From Candidatus Stygibacter frigidus (GTDB taxonomy: Bacteria; Cloacimonadota; Cloacimonadia; Cloacimonadales; TCS61), in assembly GCA_030765325.1 (NCBI GenBank), contig JAVCCT010000240.1:1-7612 (forward strand): DNA of 7,612 nt, given 5' to 3'. Both the position numbers and the translations under genes were made by a program. The notes under the pieces are model-generated. The model was not told the origin of the DNA. It saw nothing but the letters and a program-made list of their open reading frames with translations, and did not search any database. Of this stretch, positions 1 to 6,162 are shown piece after piece; positions within the stretch are counted from its first letter, which is position 1; each line of letters starts with the position of its first letter.

Positions 1-21
1 CCGATTCTCAACTCCTTGAAC

Positions 22-1413
22 TCAATCCAAAATAAAACTCTCTCCCAGAACAGGAACAACTACGTCCCATTTATAAGTTTTTCTGATGTGGTCTGCCATG
101 GCTGCTGAGGCTTCAGGGTTACCGTGAACTATGAATACTTTTTGGGGTGGTTTATTAAAAGCCATCAGCCAGGCGAGCATTTCAAAATAATCAGCGTGTC
201 CTGAGAAGCCATCGATCATTTCCACTTTTGCTGTAATGGGCACATGTTTACCATGGATAGTGACGGTTTCCTTTTTTTCCTGCAAAGTTCTGCCGCGAGT
301 ACCTTCAGCCTGGTAGCCGATCAGAAGCACTGTGTTTTTAGAGTCAGGCAGAGTTCTTGCCAGATGATGCAAAATGCGCCCACCAGACACCATACCGCTG
401 GCAGAGATGATGATGGCATTTGATTTCACATCATTTATACTTATGGATTCTTCTTTTGAACGGCATATATGCAGATCAGCGGTGCGGAAAATATCTTTAC
501 CCTGCATCTTCTGCATCCGGGCAAATAGATCAAAATCCTGGATATGATTATTAAATATCTGTAAAGCTTCAATTGCCATGGGTGAATCCACATAAACTGG
601 CATTTTGGGGATTTTGCCATCTTCTTCCAGCTCGCGGATGAGATATAAAAGCGTCTGGGTGCGTCCTACAGAAAATGCCGGGATCACCAGCACTCCACCG
701 CGCTGATGACTTTCGTTGATCACTCTTTCCAGATCAGCCGCTGCATCCACATCTGAGTGAGTGCGATTGCCATAGGTAGATTCCAGGATCAGATAATCCA
801 CATTATATACCTGGTCTGGATCATTAAGCACTGGAATTTCCGGGCGTCCCAGATCACCAGAGAATAGTATTTTACGGGAAGTATTATTTTTCGTAGTCTT
901 AAAATCGATCAGCGAAGCTCCCAGAATATGTCCTGAATCATGAAATTTCACGCGGGTATTATCAGAAAGCTGATAAATATCACCATAAAACACAGGTTTA
1001 AAAAGAGGAATGGTTTTTTCTGCATCTTCGCCATTATAAAGCGGTTCTGCCGGGGAATGTTTACTGAATCCCTTTTTATTTGCCCATTTGGCGTCTTCTT
1101 CCTGCAGATGAGCGCTATCGCGCAGCACCACTTCACAAAGATCTGCCGTAGCTTTAGAAGAAATGATCCTGCCATGGAAGCCCTCTTTCACAAAGCGGGG
1201 TAGAAAGCCACAATGATCTATATGAGAATGAGTGATAAATATATGGTCAAAACTGGCTGGAGGCACTGGAAAGGGTTCCCAGTTCTTTCTGCGGTTTTCT
1301 TTCATTCCCTGGAACATACCACAATCGACCATAATATTTTTATCATCAATTTCTAACTGGAAACGGGAGCCGGTTACTGTACCGGTAGCACCATGAAATG
1401 TAATCTTTGCCAT
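22..1413 (-). CDS. Metallo-beta-lactamase/beta-CASP family RNA-processing exonuclease
   Basis: Predicted zinc-dependent ribonuclease of the beta-CASP branch of the metallo-beta-lactamase fold (the CPSF73/Ysh1-like group that in bacteria processes or degrades RNA), expected in the cytoplasm. All signature motifs are visible in the 463 residues: D30 (motif 1), the HSHIDH zinc motif at 62-67, H162 in DSGHILGA, D187 in SGDLGRPEIP, E211 in LESTYGNR (motif A), FSGHAD with H406 (motif B) and VHGNPEAS with H430 (motif C). The beta-CASP cap spans roughly 215-400 and includes VIPAFSVGRTQ and SGMVSGGR. Length is normal for the family and the gene looks intact. The ATG is preceded by a purine-rich AGAGAG, a weak Shine-Dalgarno. 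It is the last gene of a minus-strand run, 50 nt after the alkyltransferase-like gene, and probably shares its transcript. The family call is firm; the RNA substrate is unknown, and exo- versus endonuclease activity cannot be read from sequence. Confidence 0.95.
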   Translation of the reverse strand: MAKITFHGATGTVTGSRFQLEIDDKNIMVDCGMFQGMKENRRKNWEPFPVPPASFDHIFITHSHIDHCGFLPRFVKEGFHGRIISSKATADLCEVVLRDSAHLQEEDAKWANKKGFSKHSPAEPLYNGEDAEKTIPLFKPVFYGDIYQLSDNTRVKFHDSGHILGASLIDFKTTKNNTSRKILFSGDLGRPEIPVLNDPDQVYNVDYLILESTYGNRTHSDVDAAADLERVINESHQRGGVLVIPAFSVGRTQTLLYLIRELEEDGKIPKMPVYVDSPMAIEALQIFNNHIQDFDLFARMQKMQGKDIFRTADLHICRSKEESISINDVKSNAIIISASGMVSGGRILHHLARTLPDSKNTVLLIGYQAEGTRGRTLQEKKETVTIHGKHVPITAKVEMIDGFSGHADYFEMLAWLMAFNKPPQKVFIVHGNPEASAAMADHIRKTYKWDVVVPVLGESFILD

Positions 1414-1463
1414 AATTTCTCTCTTTTTGATTTTTTCTTAAACTTCTTACCAGCGATCAGCCG

Positions 1464-1781
1464 TCAATCATTTTCTCCTGGCAGCCAGCGAAAAGTTTTA
1501 AGAAATATTTTACCATTTTTATTAAAAACCACACCTTCAGATTCCAGCAGGGAGCGGTGATACTCGGTCCATTGATCATCACCATATTCACTGATCTCAC
1601 CTTTAGCATTGATCACGCGATGCCAGGGTATGTCCGAACCAGTTGGGGTATTGTGAAGGGCATAACCAACCAGCCGAGCCTGTCTGGGCAATCCTGCCAG
1701 TCCCGCTATCTGCCCATAGGTAGCCACTTTTCCCCGAGGGATTTTTCTCACTACCTGATAAATCTTATCATAAGAACTCAT
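1464..1781 (-). CDS. Alkyltransferase-like protein (ATL), MGMT homologue without the acceptor cysteine
   Basis: A 105-residue stand-alone DNA-binding domain of the O6-alkylguanine-DNA alkyltransferase superfamily. The active-site PCHR of true alkyltransferases is replaced by PWHR (52-55), so it cannot accept alkyl groups. Known ATL proteins with Trp or Ala at this position bind O6-alkylguanine, flip and bend the DNA, and hand the lesion to nucleotide excision repair. Other family features are visible: IPRGKVATYGQIA (14-26) with the base-flipping Tyr22, QARLVGYALHNTP (34-46) with the Arg36 finger, and HRVINAKGEIS after the active site. Length matches ATL proteins, which lack the N-terminal domain of MGMT. 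The start has AGAGGA 4-5 nt upstream and lies 18 nt after the stop of the dehydrogenase gene, so co-transcription is likely. The functional class is confident; the damage range is inferred from the family. Confidence 0.93.
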   Translation of the reverse strand: MSSYDKIYQVVRKIPRGKVATYGQIAGLAGLPRQARLVGYALHNTPTGSDIPWHRVINAKGEISEYGDDQWTEYHRSLLESEGVVFNKNGKIFLKTFRWLPGEND

Positions 1782-1799
1782 ATTTTCCTCTAAATTTTA

Positions 1800-2780
1800 T
1801 TAATAACCGCTATCTATATCAACTTTATTAGGCATTGTGCCGCTTTTATGATATTCATTGAGCATGCCTGCCAGATGCTGAACCCGCAGCAGCTCCGTAT
1901 CATAATTGGCAAAAGCACCACCCCGATGCGGACTAAGAACCACATTATCCAGTTCATGAAAGGGAAGATTCCCTGGGAAAGTGTGTTGACGATCTTTTGC
2001 GCTATGAGGATAATTATACCACACATCCAGTCCGGCAGCAGCAATTTTGCCAGATTTCAGCAAGTCAAAAAGTGCCTGCTCTTCTATCAATTGCCCTCTG
2101 CCAATATTTACCAGCAAGGCAGAATCTGGTAATAATTCCAGTTTCTCGCGATCAAGGATATTTTCTGTATGAGTAGTCAGAGGAAGAGTCACTAATAGTA
2201 TATCGGTTTTTGGTAACATCATCTCAAGATCAGATGCTGGATGGATTTCCACACCATTTTCCTGATATATTTTTTGACAAGAATGACGGGTGGCATAGAC
2301 ATTAGTTTTCATTCCCAGGCACATTTCCGCCAGATGTCCGCCCACTGAACCATATCCCATGATCAGAACATTTCTACCTGCGATCAAGCGGTTTGCCAGA
2401 CCTTCATAACGTGGTGTCCAGTCACCTTTCTGCAATTTATTATGCGCCGGGACAATGCTTTTGGCAGCAGCAAGCAGCAGAGTAAATGCCATTTCTGCAG
2501 TTGGCAGAGCATTATGATGCAGATTATGCAATTTGAGATGAGGATATTTCCTGACGATTGCAGCAGTTTGAACTGAAATCCCGGCATAAGGAACTATTAA
2601 ATATTCCAGATCAGGAGCCTGGGAAATAAATTCTTCTTCCGGTCTACCCCAGATTAGTATTTGATAGTCAGGATTTTCCGACAGAATAGTACCCCACGTA
2701 ATATTGATGGAATCATCCAGATTTTCATAAAGAAACTTTTTTTGCCAGTCAGTATATTCACCATAAATAAATATTTTCAT
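1800..2780 (-). CDS. D-isomer-specific 2-hydroxyacid dehydrogenase homologue, catalytic Glu missing
   Basis: A 326-residue NAD(P)-dependent dehydrogenase of the D-2-hydroxyacid (PGDH/formate dehydrogenase-like) family, cytoplasmic, expected to interconvert a 2-hydroxyacid and a 2-ketoacid. The Rossmann motif GYGSVG is at 142-147, followed by TDILLVTLPLT (192-202), the substrate-binding arginine in NIGRG (R228) and the catalytic histidine in SPHRGG (H285). The normal DVFxxEP motif reads DVWYNYP (252-258), so the glutamate that pairs with the catalytic histidine is Tyr257. This suggests altered chemistry or specificity. I chose the ATG at 2780 because AGGAG sits 5 nt upstream (plus-strand CTCCT, 2786-2790). 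A longer in-frame start at 2834 would add 18 residues without family support and would overlap the predicted promoter. It is the first gene of the minus-strand run. The substrate cannot be assigned. Confidence 0.9.
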   Translation of the reverse strand: MKIFIYGEYTDWQKKFLYENLDDSINITWGTILSENPDYQILIWGRPEEEFISQAPDLEYLIVPYAGISVQTAAIVRKYPHLKLHNLHHNALPTAEMAFTLLLAAAKSIVPAHNKLQKGDWTPRYEGLANRLIAGRNVLIMGYGSVGGHLAEMCLGMKTNVYATRHSCQKIYQENGVEIHPASDLEMMLPKTDILLVTLPLTTHTENILDREKLELLPDSALLVNIGRGQLIEEQALFDLLKSGKIAAAGLDVWYNYPHSAKDRQHTFPGNLPFHELDNVVLSPHRGGAFANYDTELLRVQHLAGMLNEYHKSGTMPNKVDIDSGY

Positions 2781-2805
2781 TTTTACTCCTGATTTATTCA
2801 AAACC

Positions 2806-2834
2806 ATTAAAGCAAATCGGCTAATTATTGACAA
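2806..2834 (-). promoter_or_regulatory. Sigma-70-like promoter for the minus-strand operon
   Basis: On the minus strand TTGTCA (2829-2834), a 17-nt spacer and TTTAAT (2806-2811) match the -35/-10 consensus at 5/6 and 4/6. Transcription would start near 2800, about 20 nt before the AGGAG and ATG of the hydroxyacid dehydrogenase gene, and could read through the two following genes. This is a sequence match only. Confidence 0.5.
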
Positions 2835-3029
2835 ACAAAATAGCTGAGAATCGATATTTAACCCTATTCGCTAATTCTCTCCAAGGATATAGAATACCTC
2901 TATCAGGTGAAATCCTCGAAATAGTTGATATAAATCTGTAAATTCTATTATAGATAGATATTAAGAATGATTTAATAGCTAATATTTCCAATCATATCTA
3001 ACTTATTAAAATAGAGACTGTTCAACTTT

Positions 3030-3070
3030 CCCTCCCCCAAACACCGGCTCAGCCGGTGTTTGGGGGAGGG
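3030..3070. repeat. Perfect 20-bp-arm inverted repeat (hairpin)
   Basis: The arms at 3030-3049 and 3051-3070 are exact reverse complements, with a single C between them (effective loop TCA). The arms are GC-rich with a run of five C on one side and five G on the other. No uninterrupted T-tract follows on either strand, and the hairpin lies between divergent genes where no terminator is needed. It is therefore more like a dispersed palindromic element or a DNA or RNA structural site than an ordinary terminator. Confidence 0.9.
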
Positions 3071-3074
3071 GTAT

Positions 3075-3090
3075 TTTATAATATTATAAA
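3075..3090. repeat. AT-only perfect 16-nt palindrome next to the hairpin
   Basis: The 16 bases read the same on both strands and contain a TATAAT. GGGG at 3068-3071 and CCCC at 3091-3094 flank it, so a second stem could form that competes with the preceding 20-bp hairpin for the same G bases. No function is established. Confidence 0.6.
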
Positions 3091-3142
3091 CCCCAGGTAG
3101 TCACTTCGTGCCGACTTCACGATAAGGACTATCTTTTATCCT

Positions 3143-3424
3143 ATGTTCTGCAGTCAACGAGAAGAGAGAAAACAAAAATCAATTATGCATATCCTTATGG
3201 AATTTTATGAGGAGTTATTTGATGAATGGCTAATAAGGTTTATTGAGAAAAATATTAAAGAAGGCATCAAACTATTTCTGACTTACGCTTTAAAACAAGG
3301 TACTACAGATTTGAGAGAATTGAATCTTAATATTGATCAGATGCTAACGAAATTTTTTGAGGAAGAATTTTATCCAGATAGAATCATTGAAGTAGATAAA
3401 TCACCCAAAAGGAAAGTGGCATGA
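3143..3424 (+). CDS. Hypothetical small helical protein
   Basis: A 93-residue protein that I do not recognise. It looks helical and acidic in the middle (MEFYEELFDEWLIRFIEKN, about 19-37), followed by KEGIKLFLTYALKQG (39-53) and a basic tail ending SPKRKVA. The pattern faintly recalls the C-terminal ligand domain of TetR regulators, but there is no helix-turn-helix and I do not claim it. No signal peptide or membrane helix is seen. No good ribosome binding site stands before the first ATG; internal starts at 3185 (Met15) or 3197 (Met19) are possible and would shorten it. Its stop overlaps the next ORF as ATGA, with an AAGGA Shine-Dalgarno for that ORF inside its last codons, which supports it being a real gene. 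Both could be remnants. Confidence 0.5.
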   Translation: MFCSQREERKQKSIMHILMEFYEELFDEWLIRFIEKNIKEGIKLFLTYALKQGTTDLRELNLNIDQMLTKFFEEEFYPDRIIEVDKSPKRKVA

Positions 3425-3579
3425 TTACCTATCTGCTTATACATCATTCAGTTAAAGAGCATAGCGAATTTCGCATTAAGGATGTAAGTTATTGTATTTA
3501 TGACAATTACGACAAGTCGGAAATATTAGTAATTAACTACGTCATCTTTATATTAACCTATTTACGGCCATTATTATAG
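3421..3579 (+). CDS. Small ORF, possible shortened ABM-like (dimeric alpha/beta barrel) protein
   Basis: A 52-codon ORF that begins with an ATGA overlap on the preceding gene and has AAGGA 7 nt upstream (3409-3413), so translation is plausible and coupled. Its start, MITYLLIHHSVKEHSEF, resembles the first strand and helix of ABM-like proteins (antibiotic biosynthesis monooxygenase fold). The later stretch YDNYDKSEILVINYV resembles the strand-turn-strand of that fold (a pattern like NADNPSEILVLxEW). About 30 residues expected between them are missing, and the C-terminus stops early after LRPLL. The most likely reading is an internally deleted, probably non-functional relic, or a divergent mini-protein. 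Its last 6 nt overlap the end of the convergent SagB-like gene. Confidence 0.35.
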   Translation: MITYLLIHHSVKEHSEFRIKDVSYCIYDNYDKSEILVINYVIFILTYLRPLL

Positions 3580-4623
3580 ATATTTTCCTACTGGAGCAAG
3601 ATAAACTGTCATTTCATTCTCTCCATCTACTTCTATGAATTCATCTATCGGCTTTTGGTCGTAGGCGGCTATCCCGCAGGTGCCGGCATTTATCGATTCG
3701 CAGGCGAGGTAAAGATTCTGGCAGACATGCCCTGCTTCGATAAGGATATCCTTTTTGGCATGCAGGTTGTATCGCCATTCCATGCGGTAAGGAATAGCAG
3801 TCCAAATGAAACAAACTGCGCAGTGTCCCACGAATTTCTGACCAACAGCAAATTTAGTCATTTTATCTTTAAGATCAGGTTCTGATTTGATATAAAGCAG
3901 TTTATGATCAAGGGGCAGATAACGGTAAATGCCGGGTTCAAGAGATTCCACATGATTGATAATGATATAAGTTTCAAAAGGATGGCGTGCTCCACCTGAG
4001 GGGACAGTCCGCAAGGATACAGTATCACGTACAATTTTGTGAACTCCCTGGGTTGACCATAACAGCCAGGCAAGTTCAGTAAGTGTAAGAGGTTCTTCTG
4101 TGAATTTTCTGCGACTTTTGCGGTTATTAATGCAATCGAGGATATTCGAATTTGAGATAGCAGCTTTATAGTCAGTGGGCAATTCAATTAAGATGGGGTA
4201 TGGAGGAAGTGGTTTTTGCATGGGAGGAGGGGGGATTTTCAAGTCCTGATCTGATATGCTGTATTCACTGCCAGCTTTCAGAAGTTCTCTGTATTCCCGG
4301 ATGCGAGTCTGGTCTTTTTCTCGTTGAATTTTCATTTTTTCCACGCCGGCAGGATTATCTGCGAGGATTTTTTTAATAATATTCTGAGCGCTGATAATTT
4401 CACTCTGTTCATAGGGTTTCAGGGTTTTGAGTTGTTCGGTAAAATACTGTTCATAATGCGCAGGATAGACAGCGTAAAACTCTTTCAGGTCTTCTTCAGA
4501 TAGTTCATTCAGCAGGATCAGAAATTCCCGCTCATAAATATCATCATCACCGAATACATCACCATAAAACACCTTTTCAGCAAAACCTTTCAGCTTAATT
4601 ATCTCAGCAAATAAATCATTCAT
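3574..4623 (-). CDS. SagB/ThcOx-type nitroreductase-fold dehydrogenase with extra N-terminal region
   Basis: A 349-residue flavoprotein candidate. Residues about 160-349 form a SagB/ThcOx nitroreductase domain, the FMN-dependent family whose best-known members oxidise azolines in RiPP biosynthesis. Visible family blocks are NRKSRRKFTEEPLTLTELAW (167-186), LLWSTQG (187-193), RTVPSGGARHPFETYI (205-220), GIYRYLPLDH (231-240), EAGHVCQNLYLACES (296-310) and GTCGIAAYD (314-322). Residues 1-125 are an acidic, apparently helical extension I do not recognise, joined by a proline-rich linker (IPPPPMQKPLPPYP, 130-143). Met5 of the longest frame is the better start: GGAGG lies 5 nt upstream (plus-strand CCTCC, 4629-4633), whereas the GTG at 4635 would overlap that site. 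No precursor peptide, cyclodehydratase or protease is adjacent, so a redox role outside RiPP synthesis is possible. The domain is confident; the substrate is unknown. Confidence 0.88.
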   Translation of the reverse strand: MNDLFAEIIKLKGFAEKVFYGDVFGDDDIYEREFLILLNELSEEDLKEFYAVYPAHYEQYFTEQLKTLKPYEQSEIISAQNIIKKILADNPAGVEKMKIQREKDQTRIREYRELLKAGSEYSISDQDLKIPPPPMQKPLPPYPILIELPTDYKAAISNSNILDCINNRKSRRKFTEEPLTLTELAWLLWSTQGVHKIVRDTVSLRTVPSGGARHPFETYIIINHVESLEPGIYRYLPLDHKLLYIKSEPDLKDKMTKFAVGQKFVGHCAVCFIWTAIPYRMEWRYNLHAKKDILIEAGHVCQNLYLACESINAGTCGIAAYDQKPIDEFIEVDGENEMTVYLAPVGKYL

Positions 4624-4681
4624 AATATCCTCCACTGCCAGAATGACCGGAAGTGAGTGAGAATGTCAAACAAAAATCCCA

Positions 4682-4804
4682 GCGGACGAAGAGGACGCAG
4701 CGGACATAGCAATACAGGAAAAATATTTGACAAAAGGTAGAGTATTTTATCAAATTGCTAAGTCCGCTGCGTCCGCATTGTCCGCACTAATCAGCCCCCC
4801 CCCC
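4682..4804 (+). repeat. Left palindromic module of the four-helix-bundle cassette
   Basis: The arm at 4682-4712 and the arm at 4755-4785 are inverted copies (27 of 31 positions match) around a 42-nt AT-rich loop containing TTGACA. Each arm is made of 9-nt units, GCGGACGAA / GAGGACGCA / GCGGACATA on the left. After the right arm come CTAATCAG, ten C and five A. The same order of parts recurs at 5410-5469, beyond the gene. Confidence 0.85.
4727..4755 (+). promoter_or_regulatory. Possible promoter in the loop of the left module
   Basis: TTGACA (4727-4732) is a perfect -35; 17 nt later TCAAAT (4750-4755) matches the -10 consensus at 4/6. It points into the four-helix-bundle gene and would place the right arm and the C10 tract in the leader. 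Weak -10, so tentative. Confidence 0.35.
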
Positions 4805-4812
4805 AAAAACAT

Positions 4813-4817
4813 GGAGG
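4813..4817 (+). promoter_or_regulatory. Ribosome binding site that fixes the four-helix-bundle start
   Basis: GGAGG lies 8 nt before the ATG at 4826. It supports that start over the in-frame ATG at 4727, which sits inside the repeat module, and the ATG at 4811, which overlaps the site itself. Confidence 0.75.
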
Positions 4818-4825
4818 ATATAATA

Positions 4826-5428
4826 ATGTCAGATATAATTACTAAACATGGTGGCTACCGACAATTAAAAGGTTGCATTTTTGCCCGGCTTGTTTATGAT
4901 ATCACCATCAGATTTTGTGAGCGATATATAGATAAATTCAGTCGTACCCGTGATCAGATGGTTCAGGCAGCCAGGAGCGGAGTTCAAAACATTGCAGAAG
5001 GCTCAGAAGCATCTGCAACCTCCAAAAAGACAGAATTGAAACTAACTCAAGTAGCAAGAGCAAGCCTGGAAGAATTAAAGCTCGATTATGAAGATTATCT
5101 CAGGCAGCATAATTTGCCAGTCTGGAAACGCAATGATCCTCTAAGACAAGGCCTCCTCGACCACAATTTTCAGGCAGCGGATCAGGGGGCTGAATGGATT
5201 ATTATAAACTGTAAAGATCAGGCACAGAAAACACCTGAAATCACAAATCATCAAAGTCTCTATCCTGAATATTCCGCAAATTCTGCCTTGGCTCTCATTA
5301 ACCTGTCATGCTATTTTCTCGATAAACAAATAGCAAAATTAGCAGACGATTTTAAGAAAGTAGGGGGATTTTCTGAAAAGCTCTACAAAGTAAGAAAAGA
5401 AGAAAGAGAGCGGACAAAGAGGACGTAG
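4826..5428 (+). CDS. Four-helix-bundle protein with suffix domain (S23/IVS-protein-like)
   Basis: A 200-residue protein of the four-helix-bundle group related to the proteins encoded in 23S rRNA intervening sequences and to Avd of diversity-generating retroelements. Typical features are the first helix ending IRFCERYIDKFSRTRDQM (28-45), the hallmark QAARSGVQNIAEGSEAS (47-63), then TELKLTQVARASLEELKLDYEDYLRQHNLP. The second part, SANSALALINLSCYFLDKQI (150-169) and VGGFSEKLYKVRKE (179-192), matches what I know as the 'four helix bundle suffix' domain. The molecular role of this family is not established; some members bind nucleic acid or partner proteins. The last residues, RTKRT, and the TAG stop are encoded by the right-hand repeat module, so gene and repeat move or evolve together. 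The gene is bracketed by directly repeated modules, which suggests a cassette or non-autonomous mobile unit. Confidence 0.85.
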   Translation: MSDIITKHGGYRQLKGCIFARLVYDITIRFCERYIDKFSRTRDQMVQAARSGVQNIAEGSEASATSKKTELKLTQVARASLEELKLDYEDYLRQHNLPVWKRNDPLRQGLLDHNFQAADQGAEWIIINCKDQAQKTPEITNHQSLYPEYSANSALALINLSCYFLDKQIAKLADDFKKVGGFSEKLYKVRKEERERTKRT

Positions 5429-5951
5429 CAGACTTAGCTTGACATTTGCTGTGTCCTCTTAGTCCCCCCAAAAAGCATAAAACAAATCGGCACAATGCAG
5501 AGCATTCTCCCAGCAGGAGATAGATAAGATTTGTCAACTTCACCATTTCCATTACAACTGGCTTTGAATCCCGGGCAGCAATTCCCAGTAGTAAACTGCC
5601 GGTTATGATAATTATGATCCCCAGCCAGTTATGAAAAGAGGTTTTTTCATGCATCACATATCGCGTGAATAGTAGCATAGGTAGCATGCCTATACCATAC
5701 ATGGCAGTAAAATAGGAAATTGTACCATATCTGGCTGCCAGAATCACAAAGATTACACAGGCATTGGATAGAACTATACCCAGGATATATATGAAATCAT
5801 TCCCGGAAAGTCGTTCATGAGGGGTTTTACCAGATATATTCGCCAGTAGTCGATCATAGGGGTGAATACCTAACCTTTGCAGACTCCGGGTAAAATGGAG
5901 AATAATGGAATATATTATTACCAGAATGATAACTATTAAGTTATTACTCAA
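5352..5951 (-). CDS. EamA/DMT-like membrane protein, probably truncated by the adjacent repeat
   Basis: A 199-codon frame whose first ~145 residues look like a genuine integral membrane protein of the drug/metabolite transporter type. Hydrophobic helices lie at about 4-20, 53-72, 78-96 and 109-126. ISYFTAMYGIGMLPMLLFTR followed by HEKTSFHNWLGIIIIITGSLLLGI is the usual EamA helix pair. From about residue 161 the frame runs through the right repeat module, and from about 176 it is antisense to the end of the four-helix-bundle gene (KSATSSLSALF), so the C-terminus is not native. Full DMT proteins have about ten helices, so roughly half is missing and no continuation is found beyond the cassette. 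The start is a TTG with AAGG upstream; no in-frame ATG occurs before residue 83. This is probably a pseudogene or a functional half-transporter. Confidence 0.55.
   Translation of the reverse strand: MSNNLIVIILVIIYSIILHFTRSLQRLGIHPYDRLLANISGKTPHERLSGNDFIYILGIVLSNACVIFVILAARYGTISYFTAMYGIGMLPMLLFTRYVMHEKTSFHNWLGIIIIITGSLLLGIAARDSKPVVMEMVKLTNLIYLLLGECSALCRFVLCFLGGLRGHSKCQAKSATSSLSALFLLFLLCRAFQKIPLLS
5410..5469 (+). repeat. Right palindromic module of the four-helix-bundle cassette
   Basis: The first arm (5410-5438) matches the left module arm 4682-4710 at 25 of 29 positions. It is followed by TTGACA (5439-5444), an inverted arm (5448-5467, about 16 of 20 pairing with 5410-5429), CTTAG, six C and five A. 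It is a shortened direct copy of the left module. It encodes the last residues and stop of the bundle gene and, on the other strand, the artificial tail of the membrane protein. Confidence 0.8.
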
Positions 5952-6014
5952 TAAAATACCTTAGAGAAATTTAAGATTTTCTAAAAACCAATGATTTTCT
6001 ACTGAAAACGTTGA

Positions 6015-6044
6015 ATGATACGAGAGATCACGTTAATGCGTCAA
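6015..6044 (-). promoter_or_regulatory. Sigma-70-like promoter for the membrane-protein gene
   Basis: On the minus strand TTGACG (6039-6044), 18 nt, TATCAT (6015-6020), each 5/6 to consensus. The start would be near 6008, giving a leader of about 57 nt before the TTG at 5951. Divergent from the sigma-54 unit. Confidence 0.45.
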
Positions 6045-6090
6045 GGATTTTGAGCAGTTAGTTAAAATCTGAAAATTTATTCCTGAAAAG

Positions 6091-6128
6091 TGTGCGATGC
6101 TGAACGGGCAGGTGTCCGCTGGCGCACA
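6091..6128 (+). promoter_or_regulatory. GC-rich dyad, candidate enhancer-binding-protein site
   Basis: A GC-rich island in AT-rich DNA with TGTGCG at 6091-6096 and its reverse complement CGCACA at 6123-6128. Within it, 6113-6128 reads TGT-N10-ACA, the layout of NifA-type upstream activator sequences. The site is centred about 87 bp before the predicted sigma-54 start, a usual distance for an activator site. The cognate activator is not in this window. Confidence 0.45.
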
Positions 6129-6162
6129 GTATTAATTAAGTGTAAATTCTTAAGCTTCTATT

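Larger units (their letters stand above)
2835..3142. other. Divergent intergenic region
   Basis: This AT-rich spacer between the minus-strand operon and the plus-strand small gene has no supported gene. It contains the perfect long hairpin described separately and an adjoining AT-rich palindrome. I see no convincing promoter for the plus-strand gene: a TATAAT at 3077-3082 has no -35 partner because the spacing falls inside the hairpin arm. Confidence 0.6.

Noticed and set aside
940..1203. Plus- and minus-strand ORFs inside the beta-CASP gene and other genes
   Set aside because: They are shadows of strongly supported genes in other frames, without ribosome sites or recognisable products.
2781..2834. 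18-residue N-terminal extension of the hydroxyacid dehydrogenase
   Set aside because: It overlaps the predicted promoter and lacks a ribosome site; MKIFIYGEY is the natural start of the fold and has AGGAG upstream.
3030..3090. Hairpin as a rho-independent terminator
   Set aside because: No uninterrupted T-tract on either strand and no gene is transcribed into it from either side.
4641..4669. Promoter for the SagB-like gene from TTGACA (minus strand, 4664-4669)
   Set aside because: The -10 position at 17-18 nt matches consensus at three bases or fewer.
4727..4825. N-terminal extension of the four-helix-bundle protein from the ATG at 4727
   Set aside because: It is encoded by the palindromic module and the C10 tract, has no family similarity, and the ATG at 4826 has a strong GGAGG.
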